A stretch of DNA of 64,000 nt. Origin: Pseudo-nitzschia pungens. Its lineage: Eukaryota > Bacillariophyta > Bacillariophyceae > Bacillariales > Bacillariaceae. The DNA is taken from NCBI GenBank assembly GCA_037355855.1, contig CM074760.1, forward strand, positions 3,774,501-3,838,500, written 5' to 3'. This document shows positions 53,280 to 63,317 of the stretch, piece after piece; position 1 is the first letter of the stretch; every line of letters begins with the position of its first letter. Made by a program: the position numbers and the translations under genes. Below the pieces are notes generated by a model. The model ran no database searches. It was not told where the DNA came from and saw only the letters and a program-made list of their open reading frames with translations.

Positions 53280-53765
53280 ATGCCGAAAGCTTCCTCCGAC
53301 CCAAGGCACTTTGCCAATGAGCCCAGAATACCCAAGACATTTTATTGTCGCAACTGCATTGCCCCTGCAAGAAAAAGAAAATCACAGAAATCCTTCAAGG
53401 GATACAAACAAGAATCGAGCCACTTTCACACCTACCGATATGTCTGTAGAGGACTTTCATTTCACTTGAAGTCCAACATTGATTGCGGAACTTATTATCA
53501 TGTGAACAAACTTATGGATTTTATTTCTTCTGTGAAAGAAGAAGTCACCCTCCCTTTGGTCCGACACACACCATCACAGTATGGACTGACAATGACACCA
53601 AGCAGCAAGCAGCAACGCGTTGATAATACAGGGGGGACAGCAAGCAGCAGCAACATGTCGATAATACAGGGGGGGACAGCAAGCAGCAGCAACGCGTCGA
53701 TAATACAGGGGGGGACAGAAAGCAGCAGCAACGCGTCGATAATACAAACAGCAACGCGTCGATAA
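53280..53765 (+). CDS. hypothetical Cys/His-containing protein running into minisatellite
   Basis: From ATG 53280 (MPKASSDPRHFANEPRIPK) the frame gives about 100 unique residues with FYCRNC, a basic KKR-like stretch, TYRYVCRGLSFHL and IDCGTYYH, so a C-x2-C plus Cys/His pattern that could bind zinc. At about 53595 the frame passes into array 2 and ends at 53765 with repeats of the ASSSNASIIQGGT kind. It resembles only loosely the Cys-rich C-terminus of PiggyBac transposases. The true 3' end was probably displaced by the repeat. Not recognised with confidence. Confidence 0.4.
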   Translation: MPKASSDPRHFANEPRIPKTFYCRNCIAPARKRKSQKSFKGYKQESSHFHTYRYVCRGLSFHLKSNIDCGTYYHVNKLMDFISSVKEEVTLPLVRHTPSQYGLTMTPSSKQQRVDNTGGTASSSNMSIIQGGTASSSNASIIQGGTESSSNASIIQTATRR

Positions 53766-55003
53766 TACAGGGGGGACAACAAGCAGCAACCAACGCGTCG
53801 ATAATACAAACAGCAACGCGTCGATAATACAAACGCGTCGATAATACAGGGGGGACAGCAAGCAGCAAGCAGCAACGCGTCGATAATACAAACGCGTCAA
53901 TAATACAGGGGGGACAGCAAGCAGCAGCAACGCGTCGATAATACAGGGGGGGACAGCAAGCAGCAGCAACGCGTCGATAATACAGGAGGGGGACAGCAAG
54001 CAGCAGCAACGCGTCGATAATACAGGAGGGGGACAGCAAGCAGCAGCAACGCGTCGATAATACAGGGGGGGGACAGCAAGCAGCAGCAAGCAACAACGCG
54101 TCGATAATACAGGAGGGACAGCGAGCAGCAGCAACGCGTTGATAATATAGGGGGGACAGCAAGCAGCAACGCGTCAATAATACAGGGGGGGACAGCAAGC
54201 AGCAACGCGTCGATAATACACCAGGGGGGACAGCGAGCAGGAGCAACGCGTCGATAATACAAACGCGTTGATAATACAGGGGGGACAGCAAGCAGCAGCA
54301 AGCAGCAAGCAGCAACGAACGCGTTGACAATACAGGGGGGACAGCAAGCAGCAACGAACGCGTCGAAAATACAGGGGGGACAGCAAGCAGCAAGCAGCAA
54401 CAAACGCGTTGACAATACAGGGGGGACAGCAAGCAGCAACGAACGCGTCGAAAATACAGGGGGGACAGCAAGCAGCAAGCAGCAACAAACGCGTTGACAA
54501 TACAGGGGGGACAGCAAGCAGCAACGAACGCGTCGAAAATACAGGGGGGACAGCAAGCAGCAGCAAGCAGCAAGCAGCAACGAACGCGTTGACAATACAG
54601 GGGGGACAGCAAGCAGCAACGAACGCGTCGAAAATACAGGGGGGACAGCAAGCAGCAAGCAGCAACGAACGCGTTGACAATACAGGGGGGACAGCAAGCA
54701 GCAACGAACGCGTCGAAAATACAGGGGGGACAGCAAGCAGCAAGCAGCAACAAACGCGTTGACAATACAGGGGGGACAGCAAGCAGCAACGAACGCGTCA
54801 AAAATACAGGGGAGACAGCAAGTAGCAAGCAGCAAGCAGCAACGAACGCGTCGACAATACAGGGGGGACAGCAAGCAGCAACGAACGCATCGAAAATACA
54901 TGGGGGACAGCAAGCAGCAAGCAGCAAGCAGCAACGAACGCGTCGACAATACAGGGGGGACAGCAAGCAGCAGCAACGCGTCGATAATACAGGGGGGATA
55001 ATA
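53595..55003 (-). repeat. minisatellite array 2, with higher-order pattern
   Basis: About 30 units of CGACGCGTTGCTGCTTGCTGTCCCCCCTGTATTAT type (minus strand), the same unit as array 1. From 54300 to 54960 two variants alternate on the plus strand, CGCGTTGACAATACAGG and CGCGTCGAAAATACAGG, giving a composite period near 120 bp. Open frames of 370-470 codons on the minus strand are a product of the repeat and its Cys/Leu codons. Confidence 0.9.
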
Positions 55004-55725
55004 CACGAGAATATTTTTAAAGAACTATCGCCGTCTTTCGATCGTATCGGTCGTTCCCCTCTTCAACAATCGTATCGGTCGTTTGTCGTTCGTCGTCGTC
55101 GTCGTCCTTGAAATCGTCGTTGCTCTTCGTTTCGATCGTGTTTGTCGTCCTTGAAGTCGTCGTTGCTCTTCGCTTCGATCGTCTTCGTCGTTGCTCTTTG
55201 CTACGATCTGTGTGTGGTTGTACGGTTGTACAAAATAAACAACGGGCGGTTAGTCGTCATCGTCGTCAGCTCGCTCGTCATCGTCGTCCCCCTCTTCTAC
55301 GATCGTACCTTCGTCATACCTTTTAGTGTCTTCGGTCTTCGTTGTTCCGATCGTCTTTGTCGTCCTCTGCAGGTTCGTTCGCGCGTCGTACTCGTAGATA
55401 TCTGGGTAAGCCAGGTGATTCGAGGACTGCAGCCCACCCTACCTTGATAGCAAAAGAAAACGGTAACAAGGATTTCAAGAGTGATCAGTTCTATACTTTC
55501 TTTGCCGTTTGTCTCTCCAAGATGGTACCAGGCGCCTCGTGGTTCACTTTCAACTGGACCGGCCAGAAAATTCCAACGCCGAAACGAAAATGAAAATTAT
55601 GACACATCCTTCACGAGGGAGATGTGGGGCGGAAAATACAGGATACGTTGAATCTCAAAATTCACCACTATGTTGTTGTACATTACAGTAGTAGTCTACA
55701 GTACTGGGTGTACAGGCTGAGTGAA
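55004..55725. other. repeat-rich non-coding DNA
   Basis: Contains CGTCGTTGCTCTTCGNTTCGATCGT repeats (about 55090-55200). A short frame at 55342-55593 (FARRTRRYLGKPGD ... WFTFNWTGQKIPT) has protein-like composition but no family I know; I do not call it. Ends with the 18-bp duplication (55708-55725) of copy B. Confidence 0.4.
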
Positions 55726-57735
55726 ATAATAATAATATACTTATTTAAGTAGGAAAATCCACCGAAGGTGGTTAAAAGCTACTCAGTCTGTAACCAGACT
55801 TTATCGTCGCCTCAATCGAAGAGAGGTTAGGCCCCAAGTTGTAGAACGACGCGCCGCCTCAACCATGGGGAATAGGCCCCAGGTTGTAAAGACGGCTATT
55901 TTGCAAACGAACCTTGGTAAGAAACAGGAAAAAAACGAACCAGTCCAGAGCACAACAGACACAGCTGTTGCAAAGCGTACAGGAGACGGGGTAACAAGAA
56001 CGTGAAAGGGAAAACACAAGCAAAACTGTCCCTTGAATGCCACTGTACAGCATCAGTGATGCTTGGAGTGGTCAGCTGACACAAGCAAAACCCTTGCCTA
56101 GATACATAGTATCTGTAATGCAAGTGGTCAGCTGACGCAAGCAAAACTGGTCTCTGCATGCTGTATTGCAGCATCAGTAATGCGAGTGCCCCAAACACAT
56201 TCCTTACCACTGTATGGTACATATAGTACGGAGCCTACTACCAAATTCGTAACAGCTGTCCTTCTGTTCGAACTTCGTAGTAGGAGACACGTAGAGGCAG
56301 TGGAGCCTACTACCAAATTCAAATTCGTAACAGCTGGCCTTCTGTTCGAACTTGAACTTGCTCTCCTGTAGTAGCTTGGAAACAGGGCCTTTAAGTGAAA
56401 ACACTTATGGACCATCAGGGCTGTAGGCTTGAAAACAGGTCTCTGCTGTACTGTGAACTGGAGGGGTATATGTAGGTGGTGGTGCGTTAAGTAACATGTA
56501 CTTAGCAGCTTTGGGGCTTGGGTCATAAAAACAGTAGGTCCATAATCAAAAACAATTATGGACTATCAGGGCAGTAGACTTGAAAACAGATGACAGTTGA
56601 AGTGTGCATCTGAGAGGGTTATGTAGGTAGGAGAGCCTTAAGCAAGCTGTACTTAGCGGCTTTGGGGCTTGGGTCAGGAAATAGTAGGACCTTAAGTGAG
56701 AACACTTATGGTCCAGCAGGGCAGTAGACTTGAAAACAGATGACAGTTGAAGTGTGCATCTGAGAGGTATATGTAGGTAGGAGAGCCTTAAGCAAGCTGT
56801 ACTTAGCGGCTTTGGGGCTTGGGTAAGGAAACAGTAGGACCATAAGCGAAAACACTTATGGTCCATCAGGGCAGTAGACTTGAAAACAGATGACAGTTGA
56901 AGAATGCATCTGAGAGGTATATGTAGGTAGGGGAGCCTTAAGCAAACTGTACTTAGTGGCTTTAGGGCTTGGGTCAGGAAACAGTAGGACCATAAGCGAA
57001 AACACTTAGGGTCCATCAGGGCAGTAGACTTGGAAACAGATGACATTTATACAGTACACCTGAGAGGGTTATGTAGGTGGTGGAGCCTTAAGCAAACTGT
57101 ACTTAGCGGCTTTGGGGCTTGGGTCAAGAAACAGTAGGACCATAAGTGAAAACACTTAGGGTCCAGCAGGGCAATGGACTTGAAAACAGATGACAGAATT
57201 TCTTTTTAAAAAAGATTCCTACAGTGGAAGGGGCTGTTCGTGAACTTCGACTTGAAAAGACTTAAGAGGACTCAGCAAGGAACTTCGAAGAATGTAGAAC
57301 ATTAAGTGAGAATCACTTAAGCAGCTTGGAAACAGTGTAGAACATTAAGTATAAGATATACTTAAGGGCCTTGGAATGGAGCTGGGAAACAGATCGAAGC
57401 AGAAATACAACGTTGTTGTCGGTTTTGCTGTACGGTAGAATCTGTACTGGAAGTGCTGTAGAAAATTATGTGTCGGTTTGCTGCTGCTGCTGCTGTTGCC
57501 GATCGACCATGGCAATGGTGAATAGGCACCAAAGCAGCCGAAACAAAGCAGCAAGCAACTGAACTGATAGCAGAAACAAAGAGCGGAGGTCTTGGTTAAT
57601 ACATGTAGGTCCTGGGGTTGTGATTGGGGGTGTAAAAGGGAGCGAGATATCGCATGGTAAAGTTGTGTAGAAATCTACGTATTTTTAGTACTGGAACATC
57701 GGAACGTCGGACAAAATGCGCTTCGCGCAAATTGT
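55726..57735 (-). mobile_element. 2-kb non-coding retroelement, copy B (inverted)
   Basis: Same element as 33099-35130 in reverse orientation, flanked by GTGTACAGGCTGAGTGAA (55708-55725, 57736-57753). Its 3' end is the ATT-repeat tail at 55726. The hairpin units lie between about 56300 and 57190. Open frames across the units differ from copy A by a single residue, so the copies are very similar there; they differ more near the 5' part (57190-57600). Confidence 0.85.
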
Positions 57736-57753
57736 GTGTACAGGCTGAGTGAA

Positions 57754-58099
57754 AAAAATGACATCAATGTAGTACGTAGATTCTGGTAGTGAGTCTACTG
57801 GCTGAGTAGAACAAAAAATGACTGGTGGTGAGTACATGCCCGTACCTAGTAGTATGTACCGAAAGTACGTATAGACAGTACATATTACTGCTGGTACATA
57901 TTAGAGCCTTCCCCATAGTGGCATTATAACATGGCAAGACCCCCTCATTAGCAGTAGCTGACAGTAATAGTGGCACTTTGGCAGGCCTGTAATGTGGTGT
58001 TGTTGGTTCAAGTCCCATCATGGGAATGTCTTTTGCTACATCACGATGCAATAGAAATATTTTTGCTGCGAAGCATTTGTCACCAGGTGATCTATTCAG
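57754..58099. other. short region with a tRNA-like pol III B box
   Basis: GGTTCAAGTCC at 58005-58015 matches the pol III B-box consensus and could form a T-arm with CCCAT. TAGTGGCACTTTGG about 35 bases upstream is a weak A box, and TTTT follows at 58030-58033. A full cloverleaf could not be drawn, so it is at best a tRNA-derived SINE or tRNA relic. Confidence 0.35.
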
Positions 58100-59325
58100 T
58101 TATTCAATGGTGACATCCATACCATTGGTGATTTTTGAATACTTCTTTTTGCATACTCTTGCCCATGCATAGGATGAGAAATATTCACACTGGAATCACA
58201 AAATATTGACTAGATTCATTCACATATTTGATTTTACAGCAGTTTCTACTAAATGCTGCGGTACTGGGCCAAATATTAATTATTCAGTGGTGACATCCAA
58301 ATTATTGGTGATTTTTGAATACTTCTTTTTGCATACTCTTGCCCATGCACAGGATGAGAAATATTCACACTGGAATCACACAAATATTGGCCAGATTCAT
58401 TCTGATATGTGATTTGGTACTTTTTTCTAGTAAATTCTCCAGTAGTTGAACAAATATTAATTATTCTGTGGTGACATCCAAATTATTGGTGATTTTTGAA
58501 TACTTCTTTTTGAATAGTCTTGCCCATGGATAGGATGAGGAATATACACACTGGAATCATACAAATATTGGCCAGATTCATTCTGATATGTGATTTGGTA
58601 CTTTTTTCTAGTAAATTCCGCAGTAGTGGAACAAATATTAATTATTCAGTGGTGACACCCAAATTATAGGTGATTTTTGAATACTTCTTTTTGCATACTC
58701 TTGCCCATGCACAGGATGAGAAATATTCACACTGGAATCACACAACTATTGGCCGCATTCATTCAGATATGTGATTTGGTACTTTTTTCTAGTAAATTCC
58801 GCAGTAGTGGAACAAATATTAATTATTCAGTGGTGACACCCAAATTATTGGTGCTTTTGGAATACTTCATTTCGCATACTCTTGCCCATGCATAGGATGA
58901 GGAATATTCACACTGGAATCACACAAATATTGGCCAGATTCATTCAGATATGTGATTTGGTAATTTTTTCTAGTAAATTCCGCAGTAGTGGACCAAATAT
59001 TAATTATTCAGTGGTGACACCCAAATTATTGGTGCTTTTGGAATACTTCTTTTTGAATAGTCTTGCCTCATGGATAGGATGAGGAATATTCACACTGGAA
59101 TCACACAAAGATTGGCCAGATTCATTCAGATATGTGATTTGGTACTTTTTTCTAGTAAATTCCGCAGTAGTGGGCCAAATATTAATTATTCAGTGGTGAC
59201 ACCCATACCATTGGTGATTTTTGAATACTTCTTTTTGAATAGTCTTGCCTCATGGATAGGATGAGGAATATTCACACTGGAATCACACAAAGATTGGCCA
59301 CATTCATTCAGATATTTGATTTGAT
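58100..59325 (+). repeat. 181-bp satellite, seven copies
   Basis: The word GGTGACAYCC recurs at 58111, 58291, 58472, 58653, 58834, 59015 and 59197, so the period is 180-182 bp. Each unit has TTTTTGAATACTTC, GCCCATG.A.AGGATGAG, TATTCACACTGGAATCACA and ACTTTTTTCTAGTAAATTC. Neighbouring units differ at a few bases. No coding role is seen. Confidence 0.9.
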
Positions 59326-60239
59326 GGTATATTCACTGAGGTAGTACTATTCTTGCTGCTTGTAGTACTAGTAGTACAGTTATACACTGCTGCTACATAC
59401 TAATGCAGTGCGTATGTAGTAGTACATAAGAGGTAGTCCAAAATTATGGCGCAGCAGGGCTGGCTCTCTGTGGTTTAGGTGGCGCGCGATATCACCATCA
59501 GGTTTCTACTGGTTTCTACTAGTATTACTTCAGTACGGTACATACTACTAGTAGTAACTCTACTGCAATCATGTAGAAGAAATCAATTCTCAGCAAATAA
59601 ATGCATGACAGAAAATGCATGTGTCGTAAATCTTACTTCACATAATTTTGGGTCGAAATGGAACAAGAAAGACGGCAACTGAAATGTACTAATGAGATGG
59701 AAATGGTAAGTGAACCACATCAAGGAGGTTGGAGGAGGTATTACTTAATCATGGATTTTGATTGTTGTTCTAAATGTGCATCATTGACTTGCCTGTTTGC
59801 TCCTCCTAATAGGGAGGCGACCGCAACTGCTGATGAAGTAGGATGCAACGGCAAATGAAATATAATGCAACGGTGAGTGAAGCGCATCAAGATCTGGGGT
59901 ATTGATAATGGATTTCAATTGTACTAATTCTGCATTGAGTTGCCTGCTTGCTACTGATAGGGAAGAATCAACTTTAATGCGACGGGGCAACTGAAAAATG
60001 ATGCGACCGAAAATGATGCGACGGGGCAACTGACACATAATGCGATTACAACTAAAATATGATGCAATCGCAACTGAAATATGATGGGATCCCAATTCAA
60101 ATATGATGTGATCGCAACTGAAATATGATGCGATCACAACTTATGAATTATGATGGGATCGCAACTCAAATATGATGGGATCGCAACCGACGACCCCCCC
60201 ATATAAATTCTTGAGAGGGGTCGCGAACCAGTTTTCGGA
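59326..60239. repeat. non-coding DNA with short ATATGATGSGATCGCAACT repeats
   Basis: From 59990 to 60190 there are about ten imperfect copies of a 20-22 bp word such as AACTGAAATATGATGGGATCGC; two more lie at 60646-60690. Before that, a segment of roughly 100 bases (59670 and 59850) is present twice in diverged form. A short plus-strand frame at 59658-59858 is not convincing. Confidence 0.5.
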
Positions 60240-60428
60240 CGTGCCGTTGCCGAGTCTGAAGCTGCAGCCAATAATCCTCCTGGGAATGAGGATGAGGATG
60301 CTGGTGATGCTGGTTCTGATTCAGATTCAGATTCAGATTCGGATGAGGAATTGTTTAACCCCGATTTGGTACCTTCAGAATCAGATACAGAGGAAGAGGA
60401 GGTTTCAGAGTTTTGGCGGAACAACTGA
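60240..60428 (+). CDS. possible acidic protein tail (SDSDSDSD-rich), fragment
   Basis: The frame gives RAVAESEAAANNPPG, NEDEDAGDAG, a run of five Ser-Asp pairs, EELFNPDLVP and a Glu-rich end, then TGA. The opposite strand is also open (Ser/Glu-rich from 60424), so strand and reality are uncertain. It lies just outside the inner right TIR. Confidence 0.25.
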   Translation, partial: RAVAESEAAANNPPGNEDEDAGDAGSDSDSDSDSDEELFNPDLVPSESDTEEEEVSEFWRNN

Positions 60429-61423
60429 TTGAAATAGACTTTCGTTGATTACGATCAAGAGGACAAGGAGGGACGACGAAGACAATCGAAGCGAAGAGCA
60501 ATGACGATTTCAAGGACGACAAAGACGATCAAAGCAAAGAGCAACGACGATTTCAAGGACGACAACAAAGACAATCGAAGCGAAGAGCAATGACGATTAC
60601 AAAGATGACGACAAAGACAATTGAAGCGAAGAGCAACGACGCAATATGATGGGATCGCAACTGAAATATGATGGGATCGCAACTCAAATATGACGTAGGA
60701 AGTAAATTTGTGTGGTGGTGGGAATGAGAAAAAACGAATTGAGAATAAAATTGTTACTATAAATTCTAAAATTTTTTTGAAAGATTGACTGGTTTTGCAT
60801 CACATTAATCCAAAATTTCTTAGGGGAGGGTCGCAATTCGTGTGAGGAGAGGGGTCGCAATTTCTGAAGTAGTCCATAATTTTTGTGAAGAATTTTTTGA
60901 ATGTATGCTGGAATTTCTTGAGGGGTGTGCCGGGAAATAATTTGTGCCGTGTTCAAAAAAAAAGAATTAATTTTTTTGAAAAAGGCACGAGAAATTAGAA
61001 TGGGGTTGATTAATTTGATTAAGTGACTGAAGAAAAAATATTTGAGTCTTAAAAAAAAATTGGGTCGAGTTTGAATTTTATTTTTTTTTCTCGTAATTGA
61101 GGTAGTAACTGGGTCGCGATTGAGGTTGCGAATCGCGAGAGAGCTAGGAATCGAGCTACGTCAAAATGAGCCAGGAATAAATCGCGACCCCCCTAAATAA
61201 ATTGTTGGGAGGGGTCGCGAAACAGTTTTCGGACGAAGAATGATTCCGTCGAAGGAATGATTGTTTCAATGTTCTAACGTTCAATCGATCGATCGAACGT
61301 TGTTCAATCGAACGTTGTTCAATCGAACGTTGTTCAATCGAACGTTGTTCAATCGAACGTTGTTCAATCGATTGATCGAACATTGGATCCAGATCGATCG
61401 ATTCATTTCGTTGGTGGTGGTCC
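60429..61423. other. right terminal region of nested TIR element and flank
   Basis: Contains inverted CGAAGCGAAGAGCAACGACGAT repeats (60470-60640), several GGGTCGCAAT words (60829-60860), the outer right TIR (to 61234), and at about 61279-61385 five tandem copies of the 15-mer GTTGTTCAATCGAAC bracketed by ATCGATCGAT palindromes. No gene seen. Confidence 0.5.
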
Positions 61424-62948
61424 TCATTCACTGTCGCTGGTAGTAGTACTACTACTACTGTTGGAGCATTTATGTTTATGTTTCTTCTTCTTAGTTCCTC
61501 CCTGAGTTCCCTGAGTTACAGCAATGTGAAATGCTTCTAACAACATACTTCTGTCTTCCCGTGCTTCTAACCTTGCCGCCTCCCTCTCTTCTCTTTGTGC
61601 TTCTCTTGCTTTGTTCGCTTCTTCAGCGTGTGCTAGTCTGTCAAGCCTGGCCTCCAGTCTGTCAGCACGTGATTCTTCCATTTGCTTTTGGAACACTTGA
61701 ACAATTGGGTCTTCAGCAGCAATTGATCTCATTGTTCTATAGGATCTCTTTGACGACGTTGATGGAGTAGAAGTAGAAGGGCTTGATGCTCTTTGTCCTT
61801 GCTGTTTAGCAGGCGTCGTGCCAGTTGAAACAGACATAGGGATTGGTGTTGCTCCTCTCGCTGATCTTGGTGTTGCAACTTCAGTATCTGTTGGTACTAG
61901 TGATGAGGCTTCGTCATCGGCATTGACAGCGTCCATCGTGAGTTGTGAAGGTTGTGAATATTGTGATGGTTGACGAAGAGGGGGACCAGCTTGAAATTGT
62001 TGTTGTGTTGTTGTTGGTTGTTCCTGAGCAGTTGGTTGCTGTTCAGTATCAATTATTCCATCTTCCATGGTTTCAGAACGCCTGTTATTAAACTCTCCGG
62101 TCTCGATATCAAATACGTCTTGGCCATCTCCAAACTCTGCCTTTTGACCAATCAAATACTTGATCCTCTTTGCCTCTTTCACATACCAGGAACATTACGG
62201 AAAAAAGTTTTTTTGAGAAAATTTCCATATTCATGCGCGTTGCGCGCAATAAATTTTTAACGGCTGTTTTTTGTTGAATATCCACTTTAACGGCTGTACG
62301 AGTACGCAGAGTGTCCTCAAAACTGTCCTCAAAACGTGTCCTCAAAAAGTGTCCTCAACGATTTTGTCCTCAACAGACTGTCCTCAACCATTATGTCCTC
62401 AACAATTATGTCCTCAACGTTTTGTCCTCAACCTCAACGTTGAAGTCATAGAGGTTGAGGACAAAACGTTGAGGACATAATTGTTGAGGACATAATGGTT
62501 GAGGACAGTCTGTTGAGGACAAAATCGTTGAGGACCCTTTTTGAGGACAATCGTTTTGAGGACAAAGATGACAGTTTAAGACCGTTAAATTATGGTTGCT
62601 CTTCTTTAATTAAAAATATAGAAGAGGCGTTCTTTTTGAGAGTAGTCGCGCGCACAATGCGCATGAAAATGGAAATTTTCCAGAAAAGTTTTTTTTTTCC
62701 ATAATGTTCCAGGGACACTTTGGATCTCCAGTGGGTATGGTTTGGCGGTGGAAAGTTGCATATTTTCTTCTAATTGAATCAACGTCTCTTCCGGGGAACT
62801 TTTCAGAGTGTTTATCAGCCACTGCCTGCCACTCGTCGGGTCCGATGGGTAAGACTTCTTCCAAACAAGCAAACATGTGAGTCAGCTTGGCGTTGCTGTA
62901 GTTGCCGGCCCCATGTTTTCTTCCTTTTCTGGGCATTTTGCTTTGCAA
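61424..62948 (-). pseudogene. Harbinger accessory Myb-like (DUF6818-type) gene split by a foldback element
   Basis: First part 62948-62713: MPRKGRKHGAGNYSNAKLT, PIGPDEWQAVADKHSEKFPG, SIRRKYATFHRQTIPTGDPK, the tryptophan/arginine pattern of the Myb-like DUF6818 proteins that accompany Harbinger transposases. Second part 62186-61424: VKEAKRIKYLIGQK, a Gln/Thr-rich linker, a long charged coiled coil (SRADRLEARLDRLAHAEEA and on) and a basic KKKKHKHK patch. Removing 62187-62712 joins the parts in frame (236 + 763 bases = 333 codons). The protein would bind DNA and help the transposase. Its convergent placement to the transposase supports a two-gene element. Confidence 0.65.
62187..62712. mobile_element. 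foldback (long inverted repeat) element
   Basis: Ends CAGGAACATTACGGAAAAAAG and, inverted, CTGGAACATTATGGAAAAAA. The arms are mirror images almost to the centre near 62443: about nine TGTCCTCAA words on the left (62311-62435) face matching TTGAGGACA words on the right (62450-62565). The outer arms also match (CATGCGCGTTGCGCGC versus GCGCGCACAATGCGCATG). A transcript would form a hairpin of about 500 nt. No target duplication is clear. Confidence 0.85.
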
Positions 62949-63317
62949 GGATCAACAGCAGTTCCAAAACGAGTGATTGATAAGCAGTTCAGGGAAACAA
63001 TTAACCGAACGCAAGAGGTACACATGTTGTGAAATTTGAAACACAACTTGACGATTTACAGAACACATGTTCCAAATTTTTCAATGACTGACATCCCTTC
63101 GCAGACTAAAATTTCGATCAGTTTTTTGATTTTTAGATTCTGTTGGGAATTTTTTCAGAGAATCAGATTATGACAGTCGAGGTGCATCCTCTGTCATAAT
63201 CTGATTTTGAATTTGCATTATTTGCATCAATTAGGACTAAATCCTTTCCCGAAAACCTAAATTGACCATTATTATATAAACTTTTAATGTAATTAATGTT
63301 TTCAGGAATCACTCATT

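Larger units (their letters stand above)
52871..61234. mobile_element. unclassified TIR element nested in the Harbinger element
   Basis: GTCCGAAAACTGTTTTGCGACCC at 52871 is matched in inverted form by GGGTCGCGAAACAGTTTTCGGAC ending at 61234 (one mismatch) and by a second, inner right end ending at 60240. Next to both ends there are similar TCGCGACC- and T-rich stretches in mirror order. CGTCGTTGCTCTTCG-type repeats at 55090-55190 recur inverted at 60470-60630. No target duplication was identified, and the family is unknown. Confidence 0.5.
51801..63314. mobile_element. large composite Harbinger-type DNA transposon
   Basis: Left end GAGTGATTCCTGAAAACACAAATTAC and inverted right end (read back from 63314) GAGTGATTCCTGAAAACATTAATTAC, with ATT on both outer sides (51798-51800, 63315-63317). 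Genes sit as in two-gene Harbinger elements: a DDE transposase rightward from the left end and a Myb/DUF6818-type protein leftward from the right end. The 11.5-kb length is due to later insertions: a TIR element (52871-61234), minisatellite, a 2-kb retroelement, satellite and a foldback. Both genes are broken. It is the parent type of the MITE at 36583. Confidence 0.75.

Noticed and set aside
53545..55006. 370-470 codon minus-strand frames over array 2
   Set aside because: Same repeat artefact; the sense is fully explained by the minisatellite.
62187..62712. Foldback element as an intron created by a transposon
   Set aside because: No GT...AG pair lies at positions that keep both the frame and the conserved motif; insertion is simpler.
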